Positions 36,139-45,793 of a DNA stretch of 45,793 nucleotides are shown one piece after another (the first letter of the stretch is position 1; each line of letters opens with the position of its first letter). The position numbers and the translations under genes are program-made. The notes under the pieces were generated by a model. It saw nothing but the letters and a program-made list of their open reading frames with translations, did not search any database and was not told the origin of the DNA. This stretch comes from Fibrobacteria bacterium GUT307 (GTDB taxonomy: Bacteria; Fibrobacterota; Fibrobacteria; Fibrobacterales; Fibrobacteraceae): the NCBI GenBank assembly GCA_001462235.1, contig LIUI01000030.1:1-45793 (forward strand). The letters run 5' to 3'.

Positions 36139-39100
36139 TTACCTGCTAATAACCAATTTCTGTTTCTTTTCAAAAGTTTTTTTGCTTCCGCTCTCTGTTG
36201 ATTGCACGGTGCTTTGCACAATGTAATGGTAAAGTCCGTTTGCTAGCAAACGTCCCCTTGAATCCCTGCCATCCCAATGAGTTATTCCGGAAACTGCATT
36301 ATTTATGGTTTTGACAAGTTTTCCGTTTTGGTCAAAAATCTTTATTCTAACATCGCTTAGCCTTTCTCCGAATAAATTTTTGAAATAAAAAACAGTTCCG
36401 TTTTTTTTCATAGGATTAGGCACGTTAAATACATCCGTTAAACCCTCTTTGTTTTCTTGGCTAAGCGAAATTCTAAGAGAACGAGATGCAACATTACCTA
36501 AAATATCCTGTGCATTCACTTTAAAAACATATTCGCCAGGGTCGTAGGATGTTCCAAAATTCATTTTTGCAGCAGCACGTTTTCCGGTTTGCTCAGATAG
36601 TGGCCAAGGGTGCCAAGCATCTTCAACAGGGCTTACCTCAAAAGTAATTCCTTCATCTGCTTCTTCTCTATAATCTATGCCGGTAGAATCTCTTATTACA
36701 ACATCCAAGCAAGCTGGAATTTCCAAACCTATCTGTGCATTCTCTGCAAAAGAAGTGGCTATTCCGGAGCGCATACATGGATAGATATTTATGCTCGGGG
36801 GGGTAGTATCATTGATTGAATTTGCATAAGGTGAAGTTCCGGATAGCAAAATACCATTTACCGCCATTCTTCCTATTTCAATAGTTCCGGGCTTGTAACT
36901 CCAAAGCCTTATTTGTGCAGAAGTATCGCCGAATGATAGTTTGCGAGGAGTGATAAATTCTGTTTGAAACTTGCCGTCTTTTATCTCCAGTTCTTCGCTA
37001 TAAATAGGATTGCCCGGTATTTTTATATTTGCAGAACAATAACTTTCGTCATTGCAGTTTTTTTGAGTTAAAGTTCGGGATTTTTCGCCTTCCAAAACTT
37101 GTATGCGAACTCGCCCTGTTTGCACAGAAGCCTTACCGGAAATAGGTAGCTTTTGCAAAGCCTGAATTGTATCCGGGGCACTGTCTAGTTGCAGCGAAAT
37201 TCCCCTTCTTGGCATACTCAAAACAGGTTCTCCCAAAAGCACATATTTTGTGTTATTATACCTTTGATCAGCAGAGGTAAAATCAATGCTTTGTTTTACT
37301 CCAAAGATAGCGTCTCCTAAAAGATTATTCTGATTAAATAATGAGTATTCTAGAACTTTCTCTGAAAAATTTACATTTTGAGTGGCATAAACCTCCCTTA
37401 AAGCACCGATTGCAGCTATAGCCCCTTTGGATTTTGCGGTCACGAATGCTTCGGAAAGGCCTACAGAAGATGCGTCATCAAAACGAGCGACTGAGCAAGA
37501 AAAAGAACCTAAAATAGTGTACCTCCCGGAATCTGGATATACATTGCTCAAAGAAGATGTATTCAGTAAATCTTCGTCTGCCCATTGAACGGTATTTCCG
37601 TGCCCGTAATACATTGTGAAAAGTGCGCCTTGATTTAAGCGAAGCAAAAGTTCCTTTGCCGCACCTGGTTTTTTGCCACTACCGTCTTTTTCATATTGGA
37701 GCAAGGAAATTTTTCGCATATCCATTGTAAAGTTTTCTTTTCTTGAAAGTGAATCTATAAGGGTTGCGGTTCTTTCCATTTGTAATGTATGTTTAATATT
37801 ATCAATATTGCTTCCCTGCATTGCATCATCTGCGTTAAGGATAATTGTATTTCGCCAACTTCCATTGTTCATGGCAAAAACTTCTTCATAATCCTTTACT
37901 TTTTGAATGTAATTATCAAACTCATTAGTGTTTGAAACAGGAAGGCGCCCTATAGATAAAGATAAATTATATTTCCCAAATCTCACCACCTCACCACTAT
38001 CTAAAACGGCAAAAAAATCGTCTGTGGATAAATCTTCTGATTCATAAGGCGGGATTAAATTATCCCTTGAGTTAGACCTGATTTTTCTATAATCATAATT
38101 GCCATGCCCGGCGAGCAAAACATATCTTAAATTTTGGCACCGTTCTTTTGCATATCTTAGGTAATCTCTGATGGCAACAGGTGAATTCTTTTGCGCTCCG
38201 TGATTTCTGTAAATATCTTCTACCAAAACCACCGATGTATTTAATTTTATAGGAGCAGTGCCACCTTCTCTAAATTGTTTTAATTTAGCGGCACTATTTT
38301 GCAAAATCTCCGAAGTTAAAATCAAATATTCAGGGCAGGCATCAGAAATTTTCAACGGGTCTAAAACAGAATATCTATTTGGAATGGCTTCAATAAACGC
38401 CGGGGTTTTATAGCTGCCTTTTCTATGCAAAAAATATTTTGTATCTCCATCGCTTGATATTGTATCGCTTGTTCCTTCTAAAATTTCTACCGGAATAAAA
38501 TTTTTTACTTTTATGAGTTCCATATTTGCCGGCACGGGAATTTTCACTGCTCCGCTTGCAAACCCCGGAAACAGCCATTCGTTGCCTGGGCTTTTTGTTA
38601 TGTTGTAATTGTAGGCAATTGACAAGCCGTCAAATTTGTCATTTTGCCGAGTGCTGGAAATTTCCAATTTATATGAATTATTCGTTTCCGTTGCTTTGTC
38701 GCTTGCAAAAACAAATGCTCCGCCAACCGTGTCTATTGGTTCTAATTTTTCATTTTGAAAGAAAAAATTAAAATTTATGCCTTTCATTCTTTCTTTCCAA
38801 GACCAATTCCAGTTTTCTGAGGTTGAACGTATCGGGAAAAATGTCACTCCTATGAGTATGGATTTTCCATCTATGCCGTTCAAATTTTTAACGGAATTTT
38901 GGAAATCTGCTTGATTAACTGCAACTGTGGAATTTTTCTCACCCCATACCCAAAACCATTCCTTGCCTGTATTATCTTCAATTGAATGGTCGCCAAAATA
39001 GTTATCTCGCAAAATTGAATCCTTTTCTGAGCGGGCATATTTTTTCCAAATTATGTCTCTTGCTCCGCTTATGTTTTTTGAATTGCTCCCTAGTGTTTCT

Positions 39101-40053
39101 CCTGTTCCGCCTACACCTAGATAAAAATATTGGTAAAAACTATATGGTGAATTGGAAAAATAATAATCCATCCCGCTTTGAGAATGGCTTTTTTTCCAAA
39201 TTGCAGTTCCATATCCAAAGAATACTATAGAATCGCCTTTATCAAAAATTCCATTACTGTTTTTGTCTTTGACTATTATTGGGATTTCTTCTGCATTTGG
39301 GAAAGTTTCCTCTTTGTTAATTTTTTCTGGCAATGTATCCGGTGATGCGCTAAACAGCCTTAAGGCAGAGATTTTTATTCCGGGATCGCTAATTCTTTTT
39401 TCCACATCATCAAAAGAAATAGCATACATTCCATCTGCAAGTGTTGATAAATCTGCGCTGCCAATTCCAATTCTGAGCAGCCAGTCTATACCTGCCATAG
39501 AACTTTTCAAAGCCTTGCGGGAACTTAAATTTATTTTTGTTCCGAATTTCGTGGCGGCATTTTTATTTTCAACTTGTGAAAGTGCTCTTTTGCCCGGCAA
39601 GTAACCGTTTGCGTTTCCACTGAAATTTATTTTCACCCTAAAATCTTTCCGTAAATTCCATGAATTGCCGCTTGAATAAATCAAAGGAATATTGATCTTA
39701 ACTCTCCATAATCCATCTTTTAGGTAAGGCTCGCCGATTTTTAAGGAGTTTTGTTCTGCTCCGCACGGCTTGCCGTTTAATTTCTCGGTTTTAATGTTTT
39801 CTAGGCTAACACTTGGCAGTGAAGAATTTGGCAATGCTATTGTATATGCCCTAAAAGGAATGCCTGGGGTCTCTGCTTTGCCAAAAAAAGACGAGTTTTC
39901 CGGCATAAAAAGAACTTCATTTTGGCAAGGACCTTCGCTTAGAGCCGCAACTTTGTCCGTAAAGATGAATTCACTTTGGTTGTCGCGCTGAATTTCAAGG
40001 GCGAATATGCCAATAGGTAGCAAAATAAGGGTTTTAAAGATGCGAAAGATCAC
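36139..40053 (-). CDS. porU: Type IX secretion system sortase PorU-like C25 (gingipain-family) peptidase
   Basis: LRYVLLAGHGNYDYR; LFTMYYGHGNTVQWADEDLLN (His) and YTILGSFSCSVARFDD (Cys); signal peptide; FlgD-like C-term with WDGRDSRGRLLANGLYHYIV. GTG start. Confidence 0.8.
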   Translation of the reverse strand: MIFRIFKTLILLPIGIFALEIQRDNQSEFIFTDKVAALSEGPCQNEVLFMPENSSFFGKAETPGIPFRAYTIALPNSSLPSVSLENIKTEKLNGKPCGAEQNSLKIGEPYLKDGLWRVKINIPLIYSSGNSWNLRKDFRVKINFSGNANGYLPGKRALSQVENKNAATKFGTKINLSSRKALKSSMAGIDWLLRIGIGSADLSTLADGMYAISFDDVEKRISDPGIKISALRLFSASPDTLPEKINKEETFPNAEEIPIIVKDKNSNGIFDKGDSIVFFGYGTAIWKKSHSQSGMDYYFSNSPYSFYQYFYLGVGGTGETLGSNSKNISGARDIIWKKYARSEKDSILRDNYFGDHSIEDNTGKEWFWVWGEKNSTVAVNQADFQNSVKNLNGIDGKSILIGVTFFPIRSTSENWNWSWKERMKGINFNFFFQNEKLEPIDTVGGAFVFASDKATETNNSYKLEISSTRQNDKFDGLSIAYNYNITKSPGNEWLFPGFASGAVKIPVPANMELIKVKNFIPVEILEGTSDTISSDGDTKYFLHRKGSYKTPAFIEAIPNRYSVLDPLKISDACPEYLILTSEILQNSAAKLKQFREGGTAPIKLNTSVVLVEDIYRNHGAQKNSPVAIRDYLRYAKERCQNLRYVLLAGHGNYDYRKIRSNSRDNLIPPYESEDLSTDDFFAVLDSGEVVRFGKYNLSLSIGRLPVSNTNEFDNYIQKVKDYEEVFAMNNGSWRNTIILNADDAMQGSNIDNIKHTLQMERTATLIDSLSRKENFTMDMRKISLLQYEKDGSGKKPGAAKELLLRLNQGALFTMYYGHGNTVQWADEDLLNTSSLSNVYPDSGRYTILGSFSCSVARFDDASSVGLSEAFVTAKSKGAIAAIGALREVYATQNVNFSEKVLEYSLFNQNNLLGDAIFGVKQSIDFTSADQRYNNTKYVLLGEPVLSMPRRGISLQLDSAPDTIQALQKLPISGKASVQTGRVRIQVLEGEKSRTLTQKNCNDESYCSANIKIPGNPIYSEELEIKDGKFQTEFITPRKLSFGDTSAQIRLWSYKPGTIEIGRMAVNGILLSGTSPYANSINDTTPPSINIYPCMRSGIATSFAENAQIGLEIPACLDVVIRDSTGIDYREEADEGITFEVSPVEDAWHPWPLSEQTGKRAAAKMNFGTSYDPGEYVFKVNAQDILGNVASRSLRISLSQENKEGLTDVFNVPNPMKKNGTVFYFKNLFGERLSDVRIKIFDQNGKLVKTINNAVSGITHWDGRDSRGRLLANGLYHYIVQSTVQSTESGSKKTFEKKQKLVISR

Positions 40054-40113
40054 AGAGCATAAATATAATAAATTGTAGAATATTTTCTATATTTCTTATA
40101 AAAAGGAGACTGT

Positions 40114-40269
40114 ATGTTGGAGAAGGCTGTTAAAAAATATAAAGAACTGCTTGTTCTCAAGCTAAATAATGCGGAGAATTTGGAGCTTCAATGGGAAGCA
40201 AAAGCCTATATGGATTGTATAAATATGTTAGATACAATTCTTAAAGGAAATGGCGTAGAAACCTTGTAG
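40114..40269 (+). CDS. Small hypothetical protein (51 aa)
   Basis: AAAAGGAG before ATG; MLEKAVKKYKELLVLKLNNAENLELQWEAKAYMDCINMLDTILKGNGVETL*; CTATATT box at 40087-40093. Confidence 0.55.
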   Translation: MLEKAVKKYKELLVLKLNNAENLELQWEAKAYMDCINMLDTILKGNGVETL

Positions 40270-40285
40270 CCTAAGCTTGCCAGCT

Positions 40286-40621
40286 ATGTTTAAAGATCCA
40301 AAAATGGTAGAAATAGTGGCTGTAATGGGTTTTGGCGGCATTGTTTGGCTTTTGGCTATGAAGGAATTGTTGACTAAAGAAGAAGTAGCCAACGGAAATA
40401 AGGCTACATCAAGATTTAACAAGAAGGCAGGTAAACAAGATGGTGGTACAGCAATTCAGCTTACATATATCACTAAAGAACAAATTATGGATCTTACAGC
40501 AGAGCAATTGAAAGAAATCCCCGAATCCGAAGTAGAGAAATTGCCCACAGTTTTAAAAGATATGTTCAGAAGACGTAAAAACGATGTTTTGCTAGCCGAT
40601 AGGGCAAAAAAGAGTAAATAG
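40286..40621 (+). CDS. Small predicted membrane-anchored protein
   Basis: N-terminal hydrophobic segment VEIVAVMGFGGIVWLLAM, then charged tail; follows the 51-aa ORF. Confidence 0.55.
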   Translation: MFKDPKMVEIVAVMGFGGIVWLLAMKELLTKEEVANGNKATSRFNKKAGKQDGGTAIQLTYITKEQIMDLTAEQLKEIPESEVEKLPTVLKDMFRRRKNDVLLADRAKKSK

Positions 40622-41119
40622 CTCCCACTCTCCGGCTTTTAATGCCCCCAGTTCATAATCGCCAATTCTGCTCCTGTGCAGAGCGGCTACCTTGTTGCCA
40701 ACAGCGGCGAACATCCTTTTCACTTGATGGTAAACCCCACCTTTTATTGTTATTTCCGCTATGTTTTCCGCTGTAAGTTTCAATTCCAAAGCTGTGCAAG
40801 GGCGTTTTTCATTGCGCAGTTGAACGCCTGCCAAAAGTTCTTTTTGCATTTCTTCGGTTAAGGGTTCTGCAAGTGTGGCTATATAGGTTTTAGCAAAGCC
40901 CTTTTTTGGGTGTTCTATTTTGTGGATAAATTCGCCGTCGTTTGAAAGGAGGATTAAACCTGTGGTATCATGGTCAAGCCTGCCTGCGCATTGCAGGCCA
41001 TCTTTTATGAGTTGTGGCGGGAATAGAGAGAATACGGATTCATGGCTTGTGGGTGCGTGGCTGCATTCGTAGCCGTGCGGTTTATTGAGTTTTATATAGA
41101 CTTTGTTTTTTATTTTCAT
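40592..41119 (-). CDS. 16S rRNA pseudouridine synthase, RsuA/RluE family
   Basis: AGRLDHDTTGLILLSNDG; FAKTYIATL; EGITIKGG-like EITIKGGVYHQVKRMFAAVGNKVAALHRSRIG. Confidence 0.93.
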   Translation of the reverse strand: MKIKNKVYIKLNKPHGYECSHAPTSHESVFSLFPPQLIKDGLQCAGRLDHDTTGLILLSNDGEFIHKIEHPKKGFAKTYIATLAEPLTEEMQKELLAGVQLRNEKRPCTALELKLTAENIAEITIKGGVYHQVKRMFAAVGNKVAALHRSRIGDYELGALKAGEWELFTLFCPIG

Positions 41120-44100
41120 CTACTTAACATTTATTTTTGGACTTGCCATTTTCAATGCCGCATCCCATTCTTGCTTAATGCCTTCGTATTCGCTTGGGTC
41201 TGCAAAAACGGCGTCTGTTCGCCATTGCAAATTCAAATTTCTTTCGTCTTTGTTCAAAACTTTCATTTCAACAAACATATTTTTGGGTTTCTCATTAGCA
41301 ACTGCCAAAGAAACCTTGCCTTTGGCAGAACTCACGGAAAGCGAGTATTGGAATTTTGTTTCGTGCGGTATGCGTATAGGGTGATAGCGTTCTTTTACCG
41401 CCGGCAATCGCATCAAAGAACGTTCCCAAAGAATTGGGTATGGGCTAAACTGCGGGGAATTATACACAAGGGTTAGCATTAGCGGCTTTGAAAAATCCTC
41501 TGCATTTTGTGCCATAAAAGCCACGAGTTCGGAGTTTTCCAAACTCTGCGAAATCCATTTTGCAAAATATTCGCTTTGCTCTTTTTGGTCCCTTTGCAAA
41601 AGTTCATTTCTTATTGCGCTGGCAAATTTACCAGTAAAAATAAGGCTATCTCTAAAATGCCCAATGCCATTCTCGTCTATACGCAGGCGATGGAATAAGA
41701 ATGCCTCATGTTCCTGATTTATTTCCAAAATGGGCGTGATTGTTGAATAGCTGGAATCGCCTTTTATTACCAGTGCTACTCTGCCTTCCAAATCCAGCGG
41801 AATTGGGCGGCGGTTGCTCACCTTGTCGCTTGGGTCTATCCAAAGTTCGGGATAGTCTTTTGTTGCCGGCACATATAAAATTTCGTGGTTGAATTGCTGA
41901 ATAGAAGAAATTGCCTCGCTTCCGGATTCTTCCAAATGTATCAGAGCCAGATGGCTTTTAACCCCTATTGTTGCGAGCATTTCTTGAAGCAGCAAACTTT
42001 GGTCTTTGCAATCCCCTTGTTTTTCTTGCAGTGTTGCAAGTGCTGGCTTGGGAATTAGGGAATGCCCGCCAAAACCTCTGGAAGTGTATTTTACATTTTT
42101 GCGTACCCAGTCTGAAATGGCGTAAATAGCACTGAGTTTGTTTTTTGTGCCTGCAACTTCAAAAGCCTGCTCCCTAACGGGAACGGAATTTTTGTATTGA
42201 TGTTGTATTAAATTGTGATAACGTTCGCCTTCTTCGTTCCAGTAAAGTTTTGCTGCAAGCACCACACCGCTTCCAAAATCCTTGTATGCAGGCATGTATG
42301 GTTCCTTATGTATAACAACAGGGTCTTCAAGCGTCCATTCTATCCCGCCAGAAAATCCTGCACGCTCTGCTTCTCCATATTCGTCAAATAAAATTTTTGT
42401 TGTATCTGCGTAAACTTTGAACACGCTTTTTCCAACAGGATATTCACGGCTGAATTTATAATGTGTGTATGGAATTGAGCCGTCTGCTTTTATTGCGGTG
42501 CGGCTTGCCATGTAGTAGATAAAATCCCCAACAGAAAGCTGCAAGGGCAAGTGTGCGGTTTGAGCTTCGTTTTTATGGGCATTTGTGGTAGCATAAGTTA
42601 TATAGCCGCTTTTTAGATTTAAGGAATACTTTAATTTGAAAGTTGAATCATAAACATCAAGGGCATTTATGTAAACTCTATCTACACCCGGCAAATAATC
42701 TATTGTGATTTCGCTGAATAATTGAACTCCGCTTGAATTTAAAACTTGCAATAATCTTTGTTCCGTGCTTACCCAGGGTTGCCCCGGAATTACCTTTACG
42801 CTCTCATGCAAATAATGGGCTGCAACGGGATAATTCTTTTTTTGACTCAAAGAATCTATAATTAATTTCTTAATATTTGCAGGTTTTGACTCTGCCGGCT
42901 CTATAGCTTTTTGAATAGCTTTTATATCTGCTTTGCCCATAAATGCTTTTGAAGCAGAGAGAAAACTTTTTGCATCTTCGCTCTCGCTGTTTATAGCAAG
43001 GGCTTGATTCAAGGTTTGCTCCGCACCTTTATAATTCCTTAAATGAAAGAGGCTTTTTCCCTTTGCCAAGAGCAAGTCTGCATTTTTTTTGTCTTTTAAT
43101 AAGGCATCTTCGCTTACGGAAAGGGCTTCTTCATAGCGATTCAAGAATAAAAGAACTTCTGCATAAACCAAAGCTTGTTTTGAACTTATGCCAAACCGCC
43201 TTTTTACATCCATGAGCAAATCTGCAGCTTCGCTATAACGGTTCAAGCCCATAAGGGTTTTTGCAACATAAATTCCCAGCCTCTCGGTTGGTTGCTTTTC
43301 GTAAAGTGTTTGCACAGTTTCCATTGAAGCGGCTCTTTGCCCAAGGCCCCATAGGGCATCGCTTAAATTTATGTTTAGTTCTTCGTCGTGTGGCATTTTT
43401 TCCAAGGCGAGTTCTGCGTACTCCTTGGCTTTTTTGAAATTGTAAAGCGATTCGTGCATTTCACCTAAAATGAATAACAGCCGCCCACTCCGTTTTACCA
43501 AATCCGGTTGCGATTCAAAATGAGAAATACCCGGGCCGTATAAATGCCGCAGTTGGTAAACAAAACCGCAGTTCATTAAATAGAGGGTATCTGTTTTATC
43601 CATATCATTGGCTCGTTCAAAATAACTGAGTGCTTCTATGGGTTTCTCTTCCACAAGCCGCAAAAGCCCTATTTGATTTACAAGCCGTGCACTAAATCTT
43701 CTTGTTTTTGCGTGGGTGTTTTTTTCAAATTCTTTTGCGAGGTTAACTCCGTTTACGGCACGTTCCATTTCGTTTTTGAACTTGTTGTATAAAATTCCCT
43801 GTGCCCAAGAGATTGCCATAACTGCTCTGCCGTTTCCAAAAAAGAATTTGCCTTTGTAATTAAAATCAAAACTGCCAGCTACAAAAACAACATCAAAATT
43901 CCAAATCAAGTCGCTACCACTGGTGCTTTTTTTTACAGTTAGTTTTTCCGTATCCGGTGAAATACCGTGCCTCATGAGCATGGCTTTGAACACGTCTTCT
44001 GCGTTCAAAAAGTTCATATCTATATATGCGGCATAAATAAAAAATCCAAGCTCTTCGCTTGCATTCACCAGCATTAACTCAGCATCTTGGTTTATTGCAG

Positions 44101-44383
44101 CAATGCTTTCCCAATTATGCCAAATGGTATCTTTAACGCTCCACTTTAGCCCTAGAGGGGCAGAAGCATATTCCAAGACTTGTTCTTTGCCAACCTTTGT
44201 TTCTACGGAATCCGAGCCAAGCCCCCAAGAAGCATCTAACTCACCCTTTTCACCTGCAAGCTCAATTTGCGCAGAGCGTTCTGCAATGGGTTCCGGCTGT
44301 AAAGAGATTTCCCCTTTTACCAATGGTTTTGTAGTACAAGAGAGCAAGGCCAGGGCAATAGCCAAGGCAAAAAAACGGAACAT
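41120..44383 (-). CDS. TPR-repeat + DUF3857/transglutaminase-like lipoprotein
   Basis: Lipobox ALLSCTTKP; TPR-like repeats; QEKQGDCKDQSLLLQEMLATIGV (Cys), FNHEILYV (His), LWIDPSDK (Asp). Confidence 0.85.
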   Translation of the reverse strand: MFRFFALAIALALLSCTTKPLVKGEISLQPEPIAERSAQIELAGEKGELDASWGLGSDSVETKVGKEQVLEYASAPLGLKWSVKDTIWHNWESIAAINQDAELMLVNASEELGFFIYAAYIDMNFLNAEDVFKAMLMRHGISPDTEKLTVKKSTSGSDLIWNFDVVFVAGSFDFNYKGKFFFGNGRAVMAISWAQGILYNKFKNEMERAVNGVNLAKEFEKNTHAKTRRFSARLVNQIGLLRLVEEKPIEALSYFERANDMDKTDTLYLMNCGFVYQLRHLYGPGISHFESQPDLVKRSGRLLFILGEMHESLYNFKKAKEYAELALEKMPHDEELNINLSDALWGLGQRAASMETVQTLYEKQPTERLGIYVAKTLMGLNRYSEAADLLMDVKRRFGISSKQALVYAEVLLFLNRYEEALSVSEDALLKDKKNADLLLAKGKSLFHLRNYKGAEQTLNQALAINSESEDAKSFLSASKAFMGKADIKAIQKAIEPAESKPANIKKLIIDSLSQKKNYPVAAHYLHESVKVIPGQPWVSTEQRLLQVLNSSGVQLFSEITIDYLPGVDRVYINALDVYDSTFKLKYSLNLKSGYITYATTNAHKNEAQTAHLPLQLSVGDFIYYMASRTAIKADGSIPYTHYKFSREYPVGKSVFKVYADTTKILFDEYGEAERAGFSGGIEWTLEDPVVIHKEPYMPAYKDFGSGVVLAAKLYWNEEGERYHNLIQHQYKNSVPVREQAFEVAGTKNKLSAIYAISDWVRKNVKYTSRGFGGHSLIPKPALATLQEKQGDCKDQSLLLQEMLATIGVKSHLALIHLEESGSEAISSIQQFNHEILYVPATKDYPELWIDPSDKVSNRRPIPLDLEGRVALVIKGDSSYSTITPILEINQEHEAFLFHRLRIDENGIGHFRDSLIFTGKFASAIRNELLQRDQKEQSEYFAKWISQSLENSELVAFMAQNAEDFSKPLMLTLVYNSPQFSPYPILWERSLMRLPAVKERYHPIRIPHETKFQYSLSVSSAKGKVSLAVANEKPKNMFVEMKVLNKDERNLNLQWRTDAVFADPSEYEGIKQEWDAALKMASPKINVK

Positions 44384-44388
44384 AACTA

Positions 44389-44841
44389 TTATTCATTCTC
44401 CATGCTGTTGAGCAAATCTTCCTGAGTTCTCATTAAATTGCGGAGGCGTGCAAAATAGCTTACCTGCATTTGCTTTAAACGGTCTATATCGGACCGTAAC
44501 TCATTTGCTCGGTTTCTTATTAAGTCTGCTTCTTTTTCTGCTTTAGCCTTTGCTTCTGCGATTATTAAGTCTGCTTCTTTGTTTGCTCTAACCTTTGTTT
44601 CTGTTAGAGTTTCTTGCATTGTAACCACAGCATCCTTTAAGATTGTTTCCATTTCGTGGAATTTATCGAGGCTTTTTTTGTCGTTATTTATGGTTTTGAG
44701 CAAGTCTGCTCGCTCGTTCAGCAAATTTTCAAAAGAAGTAGCAACCTCGTTCAAAAAAGCTTGAACTTCTTCCGGGTCATAGCCCCCCAGTTTTTTTGTG
44801 CTAAACTTCTGATTGCGAATATCTAAAGGTATTAGTTCCAT
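44389..44841 (-). CDS. DivIVA-domain coiled-coil protein
   Basis: MELIPLDIRNQKFSTKKLGGYDPEEVQAFLNEVATSFENLL. Confidence 0.88.
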   Translation of the reverse strand: MELIPLDIRNQKFSTKKLGGYDPEEVQAFLNEVATSFENLLNERADLLKTINNDKKSLDKFHEMETILKDAVVTMQETLTETKVRANKEADLIIAEAKAKAEKEADLIRNRANELRSDIDRLKQMQVSYFARLRNLMRTQEDLLNSMENE

Positions 44842-44874
44842 GCTTAGAATGTAGAAAAAGTAGAGCTTGACTAA

Positions 44875-45793
44875 TCACCTCACCGGCACTCGCAAAATTA
44901 GCTTCTCGCTGCCAAATGACACTCTTGCTATATACATACCTTTTGGCAAGTGCCCAAACGATACGGCATATATGCCGTTGCCGAACTTTTGCCTATTTAT
45001 TAAGTCTCCGCTTAAACTGTAAATCTCAATCACCGCATTGTTTGTTGTTTGCAAATTTACGCCGTTGTAAATTTGCGTGGCTTGGTTGGCGGTTGCGATT
45101 TGCGGAAGACGGATGGGCGTACCCTCGCTGGAACTGGACGAGGAGTTGTCGGAAGAACTACTGCTTGATATTCCTTGGATGAATTTCGTTACAAGGTTAT
45201 TGCCGTTTGCCTCCAACTCCCAGCCCGGATTGATAAGCATAAAATTGTCGATATAAGCTGCACCATTGGTTACTACCTCTCTGCCCGCAGAAACATCGCC
45301 TTCAAGCGTAATACTGTATGTATTTTCGCCGGGGGTAAAATCGGCTGAAGCCTCTATTCTCGAAACAGTTGAAATTTTGATGCCCCCGGTAATCACGGGC
45401 GAGCCGCTAATAGTGAAGCTACCACTGTTGTCAATCGCATAGCCACTGCCGGTGTTGACAATATCGGCACTAGTGTTTATGCCAATACTTTCTGGAATTT
45501 TGATAGTAGAACTACTATTATTTGAAGCTATTTTACCTGAAAGCACAGCATAAAAGGAGCCAATACCACTGGAAAGAATGGGAAACTCTGCTGTTTGCGT
45601 ACCGATGGACAAGGTAACGTCACCATTCCCAAACTGTATGAAAACGGGAGGACATACTCCCGGGCATGGTTTGGTGTCTGCATCCGCTTTTATGGCGGCA
45701 AGCAGATCTGTGATTGATGTGCCAGCTTCAAAAAAAGTGTCTTTAGAAACCTTAAACGGATAACCGTTGCTGGGGCCATAGTCAATGATGTAG
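44875..45793 (-). CDS. C-terminal part of a surface protein with T9SS-like tail (continues past the window)
   Basis: Frame is open to the window edge (YIIDYGPSNGYPFKVSKDTFFEAGTSITDLLAAIKADADTKPCPGVCPPVFIQFGNGDVTLSIG...); SSSSSDNSSSSSSEG linker; AVIEIYSLSGDLINRQ...LPKGMYIARVSFGSEKLILRVPVR. Confidence 0.75.
   Translation of the reverse strand, partial: YIIDYGPSNGYPFKVSKDTFFEAGTSITDLLAAIKADADTKPCPGVCPPVFIQFGNGDVTLSIGTQTAEFPILSSGIGSFYAVLSGKIASNNSSSTIKIPESIGINTSADIVNTGSGYAIDNSGSFTISGSPVITGGIKISTVSRIEASADFTPGENTYSITLEGDVSAGREVVTNGAAYIDNFMLINPGWELEANGNNLVTKFIQGISSSSSSDNSSSSSSEGTPIRLPQIATANQATQIYNGVNLQTTNNAVIEIYSLSGDLINRQKFGNGIYAVSFGHLPKGMYIARVSFGSEKLILRVPVR

Noticed and set aside
41042-41476. Plus-strand ORF of 144 aa
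   Set aside because: Antisense to the pseudouridine synthase and the transglutaminase-like protein; Phe/Cys-rich noise.

Overview
The window is about 45.8 kb of bacterial chromosome. It looks Fibrobacterota-like: polyserine linkers, T9SS-type C-terminal tails, and GH5/GH9/GH3 cellulose enzymes. This is inference from protein style only. Main contents: (i) a left-edge cluster of PD-(D/E)XK-like proteins, some with heptad-repeat coiled coils (1-3175); (ii) secreted proteins with T9SS-like tails, including tandem GH5 endoglucanases, a GH9 and a truncated surface protein at the right edge, plus a PorU-like C25 sortase (36139-40053); (iii) a same-strand, roughly 9.3-kb envelope operon (10853-20173) encoding a carbohydrate-binding-like protein, three related outer-membrane beta-barrel-like proteins, a lipoprotein and a GH18-like protein lacking the catalytic Glu; (iv) housekeeping genes (tRNA-Gln, bL25, MlaF-like ATPase, Pth, RRM protein, ArgS, pseudouridine synthase, DivIVA-like); (v) a c-di-GMP pair, a degenerate HD-GYP protein convergent with a receiver-GGDEF protein; (vi) an orphan DNA methyltransferase preceded by a 25-aa signal-peptide stub. 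Highest-interest points: the three-barrel/GH18-like operon; a GH9 with a discoidin-type domain inserted inside its catalytic domain; a 257-bp near-identical duplication of a T9SS tail flanking a PBECR-like toxin fragment and a possible small RNA; and recurrent TATATT promoter boxes 6-9 nt before start codons, suggesting leaderless mRNAs. All family calls are by motif recognition without database searches.
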